Notes under the pieces: model-generated
Told to the model about the DNA's origin: nothing
The model's database searches: none
The model's input: only the letters and a program-made list of their open reading frames with translations
Position numbers and translations under genes: made by a program
Shown: in pieces, positions 37,668 to 47,718 of the stretch
Layout of the letters: each line of letters begins with the position of its first letter
How positions within the stretch are numbered: position 1 is the first letter of the stretch
NCBI RefSeq assembly: GCF_009931115.1
Contig: NZ_CP047491.1
Span: 3,051,501-3,115,500 of the forward strand
DNA from: Microbulbifer hydrolyticus
GTDB lineage: Bacteria > Pseudomonadota > Gammaproteobacteria > Pseudomonadales > Cellvibrionaceae
Direction of reading: 5' to 3'
DNA length: 64,000 bases

Positions 37668-38810
37668 GTGTCACTACAACGATTTCTGCAAGACTGGGCC
37701 ATCCCGGCCCTTATTGGACTCGCCGCAGCAGCCGTACTGCTACTGCTGTTCCCCCAGTTTCAGGGGAAAACCGAGCGGTCCCGCCTCCCGGCAAGCTTTC
37801 AGGGCCCGGTCTCCTATGCCGACGCGGTAACGCTCGCAGGGCCGGCGGTGGTCAATATATTCACGCGCAAGACGGTCTCCCAGCGCAGACACCCCCTGTA
37901 TAACCACCCGCTGTTCCGCCGCCTGTTCGACAATATGAACGTGCCACAGCAGGAGCGGATGCAGTCAAACCTCGGATCCGGGGTGATCGTAGACCCCGAC
38001 GGCTATATCCTGACCAATTTTCACGTCATTTCCGGGGCAGAACAAATCGCGGTGGTCCTGTCCGACGGGCGGGAGGCCCAGGCAGACCTGGTCGGCGCCG
38101 ACGCGGATTTTGACCTGGCAGTTCTGAAGATTGACCTTCCCGACCTCACCTCCATCGAAGTGGGCGAGCCGGACAGGGCACAGGTCGGCGATGTGGTGCT
38201 GGCAATCGGCAACCCCTTCGGCGTGGGGCAGTCGGTTACCCAGGGCATTATCAGTGCGACCGGACGAGACCTGGCGAACACCGGTACCGGTAGCTACCTG
38301 CAGAATTTTCTGCAGACAGATGCGGCGGTCAATCCGGGCAACTCCGGTGGCGCGCTCGTAGATGCGTACGGCAAACTTCTGGGTATAAACACGTCGATCC
38401 TGAACCAGAGCGGCTCAGCTGGCGGGATCAGCTTTGCCATTCCAGCAAATATCGCGCTCAAAATCATGCAGGACATTATCGAGTTTGGACGGGTCGTACC
38501 CGGGTGGCTGGGGATCGAGGCACAAAACCTCACTCCGCTGCTGGCGCGGTCTTTCAACCTGACATCCACCAACGGAGTCATTATTAGTGCTATCTATAAC
38601 GAGGGGCCCGCGCATCGGGCGGGTCTGAAGCCCGGGGATGTAATCACCCATATCAACGGGGACCCGATCAATGATGGCGAGCACGGTAATGCGGCGATGG
38701 CGACTCTGCGCCCCGGAGAGGTTGTGACCATTACCTATGTGCGCAATGGCGCTACCCTCACCACCCAGGCCACCGTCTCGGAAAAGCCACAACCGCAAGA
38801 TGAAGGCTGA
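37668..38810 (+). CDS. degS: DegS/AlgW-type periplasmic serine protease
   Basis: 380 residues from a GTG preceded by GAGGAG. One N-terminal membrane anchor (about 10-28), a trypsin-like domain with His in TNFHVISG, Asp in DFDLAVLKID and Ser in NPGNSGGALVD, then a single PDZ domain (about 275-365). One anchor plus one PDZ is the DegS/AlgW layout, which senses misfolded porins and cuts the anti-sigma factor RseA/MucA. DegQ-like proteases have two PDZ domains. The residues before the protease domain are a Gln/Arg-rich loop. Confidence 0.9.
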   Translation: MSLQRFLQDWAIPALIGLAAAAVLLLLFPQFQGKTERSRLPASFQGPVSYADAVTLAGPAVVNIFTRKTVSQRRHPLYNHPLFRRLFDNMNVPQQERMQSNLGSGVIVDPDGYILTNFHVISGAEQIAVVLSDGREAQADLVGADADFDLAVLKIDLPDLTSIEVGEPDRAQVGDVVLAIGNPFGVGQSVTQGIISATGRDLANTGTGSYLQNFLQTDAAVNPGNSGGALVDAYGKLLGINTSILNQSGSAGGISFAIPANIALKIMQDIIEFGRVVPGWLGIEAQNLTPLLARSFNLTSTNGVIISAIYNEGPAHRAGLKPGDVITHINGDPINDGEHGNAAMATLRPGEVVTITYVRNGATLTTQATVSEKPQPQDEG

Positions 38811-38875
38811 GGCGGGTGGCTGTGGCCCGTTCAAGAAACCACAGTCCCCAGCCTGAAAACCTTCTACAAGCGACC

Positions 38876-40192
38876 TCAGTCGTCGCCATCACTCACGCGG
38901 AATTCAGCAGACCGCGCGTGGGCATCCAATCCTTCACCGCGCGCCAGCGTTGATGCCACGCGGCCGAGCTTGTCTGCCCCCTGCTCGGAACAGTAAATGA
39001 TCGAGCTGCGCTTCTGAAAATCGTAAACCCCGAGCGGTGACGAAAACCGCGCGGTACCGCTGGTGGGCAACACATGATTGGGGCCAGCGCAGTAGTCACC
39101 CAGCGCCTCTGCAGTATATCGGCCGAGGAAAATAGCACCCGCGTGACGGATGCGGGGCAAATACTGCTCCGGCTCGCTCACCGACACCTCGAGGTGCTCC
39201 GGCGCAATTCGGTTGGAAACGTCGATCGCCTGCTGGATATCCTGCACCAGGACCAACGCCCCGCGTTCGGCGATGGAGCGACTGGCGATAGCCTCACGCG
39301 GAAGCGTTTTCAGCAGCTTTTCCAGCGAGCGCTCCACGGCGTCAAGAAATGCAGCATCCGGGCACAGCAGGATCGACTGGGCCTGCTCGTCGTGCTCGGC
39401 CTGAGACAACAGGTCCATCGCGATCCAGTCCGGGTCAGTCTCGCCATCGCAGATCACCAGGATCTCTGACGGACCAGCAATCATATCAATGGCAACCTGA
39501 CCGAACACGGCGCGCTTGGCAGAAGCGACAAAGATATTTCCCGGACCAACGATCTTGTCCACGCGCCGGATCGAGTCGGTTCCATAAGCAAGGGCCGCTA
39601 CAGCCTGGGCTCCGCCAATGGTAAAGACCCGGTCGACACCGGCTATCGCCGCTGCGGCCAGCACCAGATCATTCAGCTGGCCGTCGGGTGCCGGCACCAC
39701 CATCTGAATTTCATCAACACCGGCAACCTTGGCAGGAATCGCATTCATCAATACCGAGGATGGGTAGCTGGCCTTGCCGCCCGGAACATAGATTCCCACA
39801 CGCTCCATGGGCGTTATCTGCTGACCGAGAATCGTGCCGTCTGCCTCCTGATATTGCCAAGAGGACTGCAGCTGATGTTCATGATACTCCCGCACCCGGC
39901 TGGCGGCCGCCTGTAGCGCATCGCGGCTACTCGCGGGGATACGCTCCAGTGCCGCATGTAGTGCACTGGTATCAAGACAGAACTCTTCCGCACGCTTGAG
40001 GTCCCGGCGATCAAACCGGTTGGTGAACTCAATCACCGCCGCATCACCGCGCACCCTTACCTGCCGGAGTATATCCGCCACAGTCGATTCTACCTGCTGG
40101 TCCGCCACCGACTCCCAGGCCAACAGACGGTCCAGGTCATCGGAGAAACCCGGGCTACCGGCATCCAGCCGGCGAATGGAAAAATCACTCAT
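38876..40192 (-). CDS. hisD: Histidinol dehydrogenase
   Basis: 438 residues. Zinc- and NAD-dependent enzyme for the last two steps of histidine synthesis. Family segments include [20 protein letters not shown] in parts, [25 protein letters not shown], and [19 protein letters not shown] near the end with the zinc-binding His. Thirty-four bases after hisG. The order murA-hisG-hisD is the pseudomonad order. Confidence 0.98.
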   Translation of the reverse strand: MSDFSIRRLDAGSPGFSDDLDRLLAWESVADQQVESTVADILRQVRVRGDAAVIEFTNRFDRRDLKRAEEFCLDTSALHAALERIPASSRDALQAAASRVREYHEHQLQSSWQYQEADGTILGQQITPMERVGIYVPGGKASYPSSVLMNAIPAKVAGVDEIQMVVPAPDGQLNDLVLAAAAIAGVDRVFTIGGAQAVAALAYGTDSIRRVDKIVGPGNIFVASAKRAVFGQVAIDMIAGPSEILVICDGETDPDWIAMDLLSQAEHDEQAQSILLCPDAAFLDAVERSLEKLLKTLPREAIASRSIAERGALVLVQDIQQAIDVSNRIAPEHLEVSVSEPEQYLPRIRHAGAIFLGRYTAEALGDYCAGPNHVLPTSGTARFSSPLGVYDFQKRSSIIYCSEQGADKLGRVASTLARGEGLDAHARSAEFRVSDGDD

Positions 40193-40226
40193 AGTCTTCG
40201 GTCAAATGTGCTTGAGCAGGGGGAAT

Positions 40227-40865
40227 TCAACTGGCTTTGCGTGCGCTTACCGCTTGCGCCAGCTGTTCGATCAACGCATTGATTGCACTGTATTTCATCT
40301 TCATGGACGCCTTGTTGACGATCAGGCGACTACTGATTTCGGCAATCTTGTCCCGAGCCTCGAGGCCGTTGGCCTTGAGGGTATTTCCGGTATCCACGAT
40401 ATCCACGATTTCGTCGGCAAGATCCATCAGTGGGGCAAGCTCCATGGCCCCATACAGTTTAATGATATCCGCCTGACGCCCCTGGGCAGCGTAATAACGC
40501 TTTGCCGACTGCACAAACTTGGTCGCCACCTTGATCCGGCCACTGGGCAGTGGAGCGCCCTTGATACCCGCCGTCATCAGACGACAGCGAGCAATATTCA
40601 GATCCAGAGGCTCGTAGATGTTGCTATCGTCGTTCTCGAGCAGGTTGTCCTTACCGGCCACCCCCATATCCGCCGCGCCATGCTGCACATAGGTGGGCAC
40701 ATCAGAGCCACGCAATATGAGCAGACGAACGTTTTCCTGATTGGTAGGAAAAATCAGCTTGCGGCTCTTGGCGATATCTTCCAGCGGTTCGAGGCCTGCC
40801 GCCGCCAACAGCGGCAGGGTTTCCTTGAGAATACGCCCCTTGGTCAGGGCAATAGTGATCTGCAT
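40227..40865 (-). CDS. hisG: ATP phosphoribosyltransferase, short form
   Basis: 212 residues. First enzyme of histidine synthesis. This is the short HisG lacking the C-terminal regulatory domain of E. coli HisG (299 residues), so activity should require a HisZ subunit, which is not encoded in this window. Visible motifs are [18 protein letters not shown] and the PRPP loop [15 protein letters not shown]. No clear ribosome binding site precedes the ATG. Confidence 0.97.
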   Translation of the reverse strand: MQITIALTKGRILKETLPLLAAAGLEPLEDIAKSRKLIFPTNQENVRLLILRGSDVPTYVQHGAADMGVAGKDNLLENDDSNIYEPLDLNIARCRLMTAGIKGAPLPSGRIKVATKFVQSAKRYYAAQGRQADIIKLYGAMELAPLMDLADEIVDIVDTGNTLKANGLEARDKIAEISSRLIVNKASMKMKYSAINALIEQLAQAVSARKAS

Positions 40866-40887
40866 AACGATTATGATTATCTGAGAT

Positions 40888-40905
40888 GCCCGGCGAATGC
40901 CGGGC
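40888..40905. other. Hairpin just upstream of hisG
   Basis: Seven-base stem GCCCGGC (40888-40894) and GCCGGGC (40899-40905) around GAAT, 23 bases before the hisG ATG. No T tract follows, so it is not a clear terminator; it may act in the murA-hisG intergenic mRNA. Confidence 0.35.
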
Positions 40906-40975
40906 CTGAAGATGGTGGTAACACCCCCCTAACCCCCGGGAGCATATCGGTCCCTGGATTTCCGCGCCAATACAA

Positions 40976-41007
40976 ATCTAGAATAAATCTAGACGGGAAA
41001 TATCTAG
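40976..41007. promoter_or_regulatory. Three ATCTAG motifs between murA and hisG
   Basis: ATCTAG occurs at 40976-40981, 40987-40992 and 41002-41007, within an AT-rich patch of the murA-hisG gap. The first two are 11 bases apart. It may be part of a hisG promoter or an operator; function not known. Confidence 0.25.
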
Positions 41008-41039
41008 GGAACCCTATTCTATCAAGCAATACATCGGGT

Positions 41040-42326
<1,287 letters not shown>

Positions 42327-42370
42327 CTAACACCCGCCCTCAGCACAAACAGAACTGAGTGCAGGTAAAT

Positions 42371-42604
42371 TTACTGGCCGGCTTCGTCCGGCGTCAGGGT
42401 TTTCATCTGCACCGCGTGCAGGGTGCCATCGGCAATCTTGTCGGACAGCGCGCCATATACCAGCTGCTGCTTTTTCAGCCGGCTGAGGCCATTAAAAGCC
42501 TCACTGACAACGGTCAATTGCAGGTGACTTCCTTCGAAAGCCACTTCGACATGACTTCCTGGAATTTGCCCTTCAATCAGGGACTTGATCTGATCTGGTT
42601 GCAT
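42371..42604 (-). CDS. ibaG: BolA-family protein IbaG
   Basis: 77 residues. BolA-like fold protein that works with monothiol glutaredoxin in iron-sulfur handling and is acid-responsive in E. coli. Contains GSHLQLTVVSEAFNGLSRLKKQ in parts and the conserved His in GTLHAVQMKTLTPDE. Sixty-eight bases ahead of murA, the same pairing as in E. coli and Pseudomonas. Confidence 0.93.
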   Translation of the reverse strand: MQPDQIKSLIEGQIPGSHVEVAFEGSHLQLTVVSEAFNGLSRLKKQQLVYGALSDKIADGTLHAVQMKTLTPDEAGQ

Positions 42605-42711
42605 AGATGGGATTTACAGTCGTGTTAAAAGCGCGCAAGTGTACTGGAATACACAATCTGGCGCAGCCGCCCCAAAGCGGCCACGCCTGTCCCTCTCGGA
42701 GTAAGAGCCAT

Positions 42712-43368
42712 TTAGCCCACTTTATCCGCGGCTGACCAGCCGGCGATCACCTTGTCAATATCGCCCTTGTTCGTCTGCATCGCCTGCGAGAACTGACCGC
42801 GGAAGGTCTTGCCCAGGTTGACGCCATTCAGGATCACGTTGATCAGCTTCCACTGCCCACTGCGATTGCGCACCAGGGTATAAGACACCTTGGTAACGCC
42901 TTCCTTGCTGCGCACTTCTTGCAGCACATTGACGCGTTTGCCACTAGGGGCAGAGCCGGGATTTACCACCTTCACATCCATAGTGCCGAACGTGGCGACG
43001 CCACGTGCGAATGTCGCCACCAGATCGCGCCGGAAAGTGCTGGCAAACTTGGCACGCTGGGCCGGGGTCGCCTTATTCGCGTAGTCGCCCATGACACCGC
43101 GCGCAATAAAATTAAAGTCCACAACTGGAGCCAAAACACGATCAACCGCCGCGTAGTAACGCTGCGGATTGGAATTTACATGCTGCCCCTCAGCGCGAAT
43201 CACACCCAGGAGTTCGTTGGACACACCCTCAATCAGGGTGTAAGGGTTCTGCGCCGCAGCCGCGAAAGGCGACAGACAGCTCAGCAGAAAAGCAGAAAAC
43301 AAAACCCGGACCTTGCTCGAAAGCCGATTGGTGGTGATCCGGGATTGGATGGTGGTGAGTACGCTCAC
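42712..43368 (-). CDS. mlaC: Phospholipid transport periplasmic protein MlaC
   Basis: 218 residues from a GTG at 43368 with GGGAG seven bases upstream; the frame can extend to 43413. A signal peptide ends near PFAAAAQ. The MlaC domain follows, with VVDFNFIARGVMGDYANKA, FRRDLVATFARG and GQWKLINVILNGVNLGKTFR in recognisable parts. MlaC shuttles phospholipids between MlaA at the outer membrane and the MlaFEDB transporter. Here mlaF, mlaE and mlaD are not upstream, and mlaB is not between mlaC and ibaG. Confidence 0.9.
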   Translation of the reverse strand: MSVLTTIQSRITTNRLSSKVRVLFSAFLLSCLSPFAAAAQNPYTLIEGVSNELLGVIRAEGQHVNSNPQRYYAAVDRVLAPVVDFNFIARGVMGDYANKATPAQRAKFASTFRRDLVATFARGVATFGTMDVKVVNPGSAPSGKRVNVLQEVRSKEGVTKVSYTLVRNRSGQWKLINVILNGVNLGKTFRGQFSQAMQTNKGDIDKVIAGWSAADKVG

Positions 43369-43910
43369 AGAATATCTCCCATTGGCAATTCTTCCCTTGG
43401 ATACACGTGACACGGAAAAGTGTCACGACTACGCCGAAAATTTTCGCTGGCGGGCTTGAGCGACCGAGTTATGGCTCAGCCTGTCTCGGTAGCTGACAAT
43501 AGCGGCGGCAAACTATACCATGGCGGCGCTTCGGACAAGCGGCACTGGGTCACTTTCGCCTTGCCACAGCTGGTTCACTTTCAACCTGTGCACCACGTCT
43601 CAGGGACATGACCGACAAAGCGGCCAGACCATATGTTGCTATCGCGGCCCAATGGTGTGGCCAGGCAAGGGATTCCGGCAGACCGGCTGGCGCCCACCTC
43701 CACACCGGCTCTAACTGACACTAAAAGGTTAGCACGTCAGCGCTGGAGGCAACGGATCGTTTAAGGAAGGCCAGACGGCGGTCCAACACCCTACTAGCCG
43801 ACCCTGAACCGCTCCCGCACAGCCAGGCTTTTCTAAAATGAACTGAATGAGCGCGGACGGCAGTTTAACTGCGGAAGCTGCGCCGCACTGGATCATCCAG
43901 CGAGAGATAT
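43369..43910. other. Divergent intergenic region between mlaC and kdsD
   Basis: About 540 bases where mlaF-mlaE-mlaD lie in Pseudomonas. I find no Walker motif, MCE domain or permease remnant in any frame. Next to mlaC there is a perfect eight-base inverted repeat, CGTGACAC (43406-43413) and GTGTCACG (43420-43427). A TAAAAT at about 43835-43840 could be a -10 box for kdsD. Several short frames have no family features. Confidence 0.5.
43406..43427. promoter_or_regulatory. Inverted repeat upstream of mlaC
   Basis: CGTGACAC and GTGTCACG separated by GGAAAA, about 40 bases ahead of the mlaC GTG. It can form a hairpin in the leader or be an operator. Confidence 0.35.
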
Positions 43911-44882
43911 ATGAGTACAGATCTGATCACGCAGGCTGGACGCCGCACCATAGCCATGGAAACAGCGGCAGTCGCCGCGCTGGAATCCCGGATTGGCGAC
44001 GACTTCCACAAAGCCTGCGAGCTGATCCTGGCGTGCAAAGGTCGCGTGATTGTCTCCGGAATGGGCAAGTCCGGTCATATTGGCCGAAAGATCGCCGCCA
44101 CTCTCGCCAGTACAGGCACACCCAGCTTCTTCGTGCATCCAGGGGAAGCAAGCCACGGGGACCTTGGCATGATCACGCGCCAGGACCTGGTGGTCGCGAT
44201 ATCCAATTCCGGCTCTTCCGCCGAGGTGCTCACGCTCCTGCCCCTGCTCAAGCGGCTCGGTATCCCACTGATCAGCATGACCGGCAAGCACGACTCTCCG
44301 CTGGCACAGTCGGCCGATGTAAATCTCGATATTGCGGTGGATACCGAGGCCTGCCCCCTGAACCTGGCGCCGACATCGTCCACCACCGTCACTCTCGTCA
44401 TGGGCGACGCGCTGGCGGTAGCACTGCTGGAAGCACGCGGATTTACCGCGGAAGACTTCGCGTTCTCCCATCCCGGCGGTGCACTGGGGCGGCAACTGCT
44501 TCTGAAAGTAGAAGACGTGATGCACGCCGGCGATGAATTGCCGCAGGTCACGCCGCAGACGCCGCTCTCCACCGCATTACTGGAAATGACCAGCAAAGGC
44601 TTTGGTATGACCACAGTGGTGGATGGCAGCGGCCAGCTGCTAGGCGTCTTTACCGATGGCGACTTGCGCCGGGTGATCGACCAGAAGTTCGAGCTGGACC
44701 GCGCCACCATGGAACAGGTCATGAGCCGCAGGCCAAAAACCGTCAGCGCCCAAACCCTGGCTGCAGAGGCGTTGCGCATTATGGAAGACAACAAGATCAC
44801 AGCGCTGGTCGTCGAGGATTCCGAACATCACCCCGTCGGCCTGCTGCATATGCACGATATACTGCGCGCCGGTGTTATCTGA
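43911..44882 (+). CDS. kdsD: Arabinose-5-phosphate isomerase KdsD
   Basis: 323 residues. Interconverts ribulose-5-phosphate and arabinose-5-phosphate, the first step to Kdo for LPS. An SIS domain (about 35-170) with SGMGKSGHIGRKIAATLAST in parts and ISNSGSSAEV, then two CBS domains (about 205-320). First gene of the kdsD-kdsC-lptC-lptA-lptB run. Confidence 0.97.
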   Translation: MSTDLITQAGRRTIAMETAAVAALESRIGDDFHKACELILACKGRVIVSGMGKSGHIGRKIAATLASTGTPSFFVHPGEASHGDLGMITRQDLVVAISNSGSSAEVLTLLPLLKRLGIPLISMTGKHDSPLAQSADVNLDIAVDTEACPLNLAPTSSTTVTLVMGDALAVALLEARGFTAEDFAFSHPGGALGRQLLLKVEDVMHAGDELPQVTPQTPLSTALLEMTSKGFGMTTVVDGSGQLLGVFTDGDLRRVIDQKFELDRATMEQVMSRRPKTVSAQTLAAEALRIMEDNKITALVVEDSEHHPVGLLHMHDILRAGVI

Positions 44883-44909
44883 CAAACCATAAGATAGAAG
44901 GAAGCCCCC

Positions 44910-45473
44910 TTGAGCCATGCGACCACCGTATCCAGCACACCGGATATTCAGGAGAAACTCCGCAGAGTCCGCCACCTGATTCTTGATGTGGACGGTGTGC
45001 TTACCGACGGACGACTGTATTTCGACAACCATGGCAACGAGCTGAAAACCTTTCACACTCTGGACGGCCATGGCATCAAGATGCTGCAGCAGTCTGGCGT
45101 CGCTGTCGCCATCATCACCGGGCGCCGCAGCGCACTGGTTGAAAAACGCGCGCACGACCTGGGTATAACCCGCCTGATCCAAGGCCGGGAAGACAAATAC
45201 AGCGCGTTTCTGGAGCTGTTCGCCAACGAGCCCTATGACATGGAAAATATCGCGTATATGGGCGACGACTATCCAGACCTGCTATTGATGACCAGGGTCG
45301 GATGCCCCATCGCGGTTCCCAATGCAGCGCCGCCAGTAGCGGAACGCGCCCTGTTTACCACCGAGCGCAGTGGCGGCCTCGGCGCGGTCCGGGAAGTATG
45401 TGACCGCATCATGCTCGCCCAGGGAACGTTTGAAGCGGCACTGTCACCCTACCTGGCTGAAACTGGTAATTAA
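44910..45473 (+). CDS. kdsC: Kdo-8-phosphate phosphatase KdsC
   Basis: 187 residues from a TTG, with AGAAGGAAG upstream. HAD-family phosphatase releasing Kdo from Kdo-8-P. Motif I is LDVDGVLTDGRL, motif II is ITGRRS, and the distal aspartates are in YMGDDYPDL. It is the C0-type HAD without a cap domain, normally a tetramer. Twenty-seven bases after kdsD. Confidence 0.96.
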   Translation: MSHATTVSSTPDIQEKLRRVRHLILDVDGVLTDGRLYFDNHGNELKTFHTLDGHGIKMLQQSGVAVAIITGRRSALVEKRAHDLGITRLIQGREDKYSAFLELFANEPYDMENIAYMGDDYPDLLLMTRVGCPIAVPNAAPPVAERALFTTERSGGLGAVREVCDRIMLAQGTFEAALSPYLAETGN

Positions 45474-45565
45474 CAGCCCTCAGAGCCGGAACCAACCGCC
45501 CCCGGTAAGCGACTAACTGTAAGGCCGACAACAAAGGCCACCGTGCAAAAGGAAACACTCAACGC

Positions 45566-46129
45566 ATGCGCACCTGGCTTCCAATGGTCATTGTGGTCAC
45601 GCTGATTTCCCTCGGGCTCTGGTTTACCGAGAGCCCTCCGGAGCAGTTGCTGGGCAAGCGCCCCACGCAACAGGAGCACAACAAGGCGGCGGATCTTATA
45701 ATCCGGGGCGCCCGCACGCGCCACTACAGCGCCGCGGGCACGCTTGCCTATGAAGTGGATGCCGAGCGCGTGACGTTTTTCCAGTTTGCCCGCCGGGACA
45801 GGGCGGACCTCACCGAACCGCGCATGATGTTCTATCAGGGAGAAGATTCCCGCTGGCGCACAGAGTCCCGCACCGGCGTTGCCTTCAACAATGGGCAACG
45901 GGTGGTACTCGAGGGTGACGTATCCATCCGGGAACTACCGGAACCGGGAATAACCCTGCGCACCCCCAGAATCGTGATCAAGCCCCGTGAGGAATTCGCC
46001 GAGACCGACAAAGTTGTTACCATTGCCGACGGCCCCAATCGCACTACTGGCAAGGGCCTGCGCGCGGATCTCAAACAAGACAAGGTAGAAATTCTGTCCG
46101 ATGTGGAAAGCAGCTATGAAGCCCAATGA
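45566..46129 (+). CDS. lptC: LPS export protein LptC
   Basis: 187 residues. Bitopic inner-membrane protein that passes LPS from LptB2FG to LptA. N-terminal membrane segment (about 4-20), then a periplasmic beta-jellyroll with the LptC pattern of VVLEGDVSI and TPRIVIKPREEFAETDKVV in parts. AAGGAAA precedes the ATG. Its 3' end overlaps lptA by 14 bases. Confidence 0.93.
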   Translation: MRTWLPMVIVVTLISLGLWFTESPPEQLLGKRPTQQEHNKAADLIIRGARTRHYSAAGTLAYEVDAERVTFFQFARRDRADLTEPRMMFYQGEDSRWRTESRTGVAFNNGQRVVLEGDVSIRELPEPGITLRTPRIVIKPREEFAETDKVVTIADGPNRTTGKGLRADLKQDKVEILSDVESSYEAQ

Positions 46130-46673
46130 ATTCGCCCGTCATCGGCCAACGATAACCGCTAAGAGCCGCGCACTTTGGGGCACCGTCCTTGCCACCCTGA
46201 TACTGGCCACCAATGCGCTGGCGCTACCGAATGACCGCGAGCAACCGGTGAAAGTGTCCGCCGATAAACTGGAAGCCAATCGCAGCAAGAACCTCTCTGT
46301 GTACAGCGGCAATGTGGTTATCCGTCAGGGGTCCCTGCAAATTCGCGCGGATCGCGTGGAGGTTCACGGCAGCGCCAAAGGCGAAATCAGCAAGGTAGTG
46401 GCCACCGGCACCCCGGCCCACTTCCAGCAACAGGTGGAGGAAAGCACCAGCCCGGTCAAGGCCCGCGCCAGGCGAATCGAGTTCCTGGTGAGCAGTGACG
46501 CCCTGCAACTGACCGGCGAGGCCTTCGTCGACCGCGATGGCAATACGCTGTCTGCCGAACGTATCGATTACGATCTCAACAGCGAGCAGATGCAGGCTCA
46601 GGGGCAGTCAGAGAAGAAGCGCGTGGAAATGATCTGGAAGCCGGAATCCAAGCCGGCCGAAGACGGCCAGTAG
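46116..46673 (+). CDS. lptA: LPS transport periplasmic protein LptA
   Basis: 185 residues from the ATG at 46116; an earlier in-frame start at 46101 is possible but deeper within lptC. A signal peptide ends near ALALPND. The OstA/LptA domain follows, with VKVSADKLEANRSKNLSVYSG in parts, VVIRQGSLQIRADRVEV and ALQLTGEAFVDRDGNTL. LptA forms the periplasmic bridge for LPS export. Between lptC and lptB as expected. Confidence 0.94.
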   Translation: MKPNEFARHRPTITAKSRALWGTVLATLILATNALALPNDREQPVKVSADKLEANRSKNLSVYSGNVVIRQGSLQIRADRVEVHGSAKGEISKVVATGTPAHFQQQVEESTSPVKARARRIEFLVSSDALQLTGEAFVDRDGNTLSAERIDYDLNSEQMQAQGQSEKKRVEMIWKPESKPAEDGQ

Positions 46674-46760
46674 CCTCCCACTGAGGTCACAAGCGCAAAT
46701 ACCCGAAAAAATTACCAAGCTGGAGCCGCAATGCCGCTCCACTAGATACCGGAATTCGCC

Positions 46761-47486
46761 ATGCCGACGCTCAAAGCGTTACATCTCGCCAAGCAGTACA
46801 AAAAGCGCAAAGTCGTCCAGGATGTCTCCGTGAGCGTATCCAGCGGCCAGGTCGTTGGACTGCTGGGCCCCAACGGCGCAGGTAAAACCACCTGCTTCTA
46901 CATGATTGCCGGACTGGTTCAGGCAGACGCGGGACAGGTGCTGATCGACAGCGAAGACATTACCGGCTTCTCCATGCACGGCCGTGCTCGCAAGGGGATT
47001 GGCTATCTTCCGCAGGAGGCGTCGGTGTTTCGCCGCCTGTCGGTGGCCGACAATATTCTCGCCATCCTGGAAACTCGCAAGGACCTCAGCAAGAGCCAGC
47101 GCAAAGAACAGCTGGAAGCCCTGCTGGAAGAGTTTCACATCACCCATATCCGCGACAGCCTGGGCATGGCGCTGTCTGGCGGCGAGCGCCGACGTGTGGA
47201 GATTGCGCGCGCCCTGGCCACCAACCCGGCTTTTGTCCTGCTCGACGAGCCCTTCGCCGGCGTGGATCCTATCTCCGTCAACGATATCAAGCAGATTATC
47301 CGCCATCTGCGCGACCGGGGTATCGGCGTCCTGATCACCGACCACAATGTGCGCGAAACCCTGGACATCTGCGAGACCGCCTATATCGTCAGTGAGGGCC
47401 ATATTATCGCCTCCGGAAACCCCAGGGACGTCGCAGAAAACAAACAAGTGAAAGATGTCTATCTGGGACATGAGTTCACCATCTAG
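46761..47486 (+). CDS. lptB: LPS export ABC transporter ATPase LptB
   Basis: 241 residues, the family length. Cytoplasmic ATPase that drives LPS extraction with LptF and LptG (not in this window). Walker [11 protein letters not shown]-loop LPQEASVF, signature LSGGERRR, Walker [13 protein letters not shown] and switch His in LITDHNVRE are all intact. Confidence 0.98.
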   Translation: MPTLKALHLAKQYKKRKVVQDVSVSVSSGQVVGLLGPNGAGKTTCFYMIAGLVQADAGQVLIDSEDITGFSMHGRARKGIGYLPQEASVFRRLSVADNILAILETRKDLSKSQRKEQLEALLEEFHITHIRDSLGMALSGGERRRVEIARALATNPAFVLLDEPFAGVDPISVNDIKQIIRHLRDRGIGVLITDHNVRETLDICETAYIVSEGHIIASGNPRDVAENKQVKDVYLGHEFTI

Positions 47487-47511
47487 GCAGATTCAGGTAT
47501 TTTCATCTGCC
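47486..47511 (+). terminator. Weak hairpin at the lptB stop
   Basis: Stem GGCAGAT (47486-47492) and ATCTGCC (47505-47511), followed by a pyrimidine tract ATTTCCCTTTTCTTT. It may partly end the lpt transcript before the separate rpoN promoter. Confidence 0.3.
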
Positions 47512-47576
47512 CATTTCCCTTTTCTTTAGGCAGTCATCATACCTAACCCCCCTGTGACCGGAGTCTCAAAATTTTT

Positions 47577-47592
47577 CGGCACGCTTATTGCT
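47577..47592 (+). promoter_or_regulatory. Sigma-54 promoter in front of rpoN
   Basis: The stretch CGGCACGCTTATTGCT matches the sigma-54 consensus TGGCACG-N4-TTGCW at all but the first base. The -24 GG is at 47578-47579 and the -12 GC at 47590-47591, the required 12-base step. Transcription would start near 47603, leaving a leader of about 115 bases that holds a CCGCCGC/GCGGCGG stem (47652-47684). No activator binding site could be identified. Confidence 0.65.
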
Positions 47593-47718
47593 TAACCCGC
47601 CCCTTGTGTTCCGAATTGCCCCGCGGTAGTCTGCAGGAAATGAGCTTTACGCCGCCGCTTCAAGCATCAAATTTGTCGCGGCGGGCCAACGCCAGATTTT
47701 TCTGCCGGCAACCCCCAT

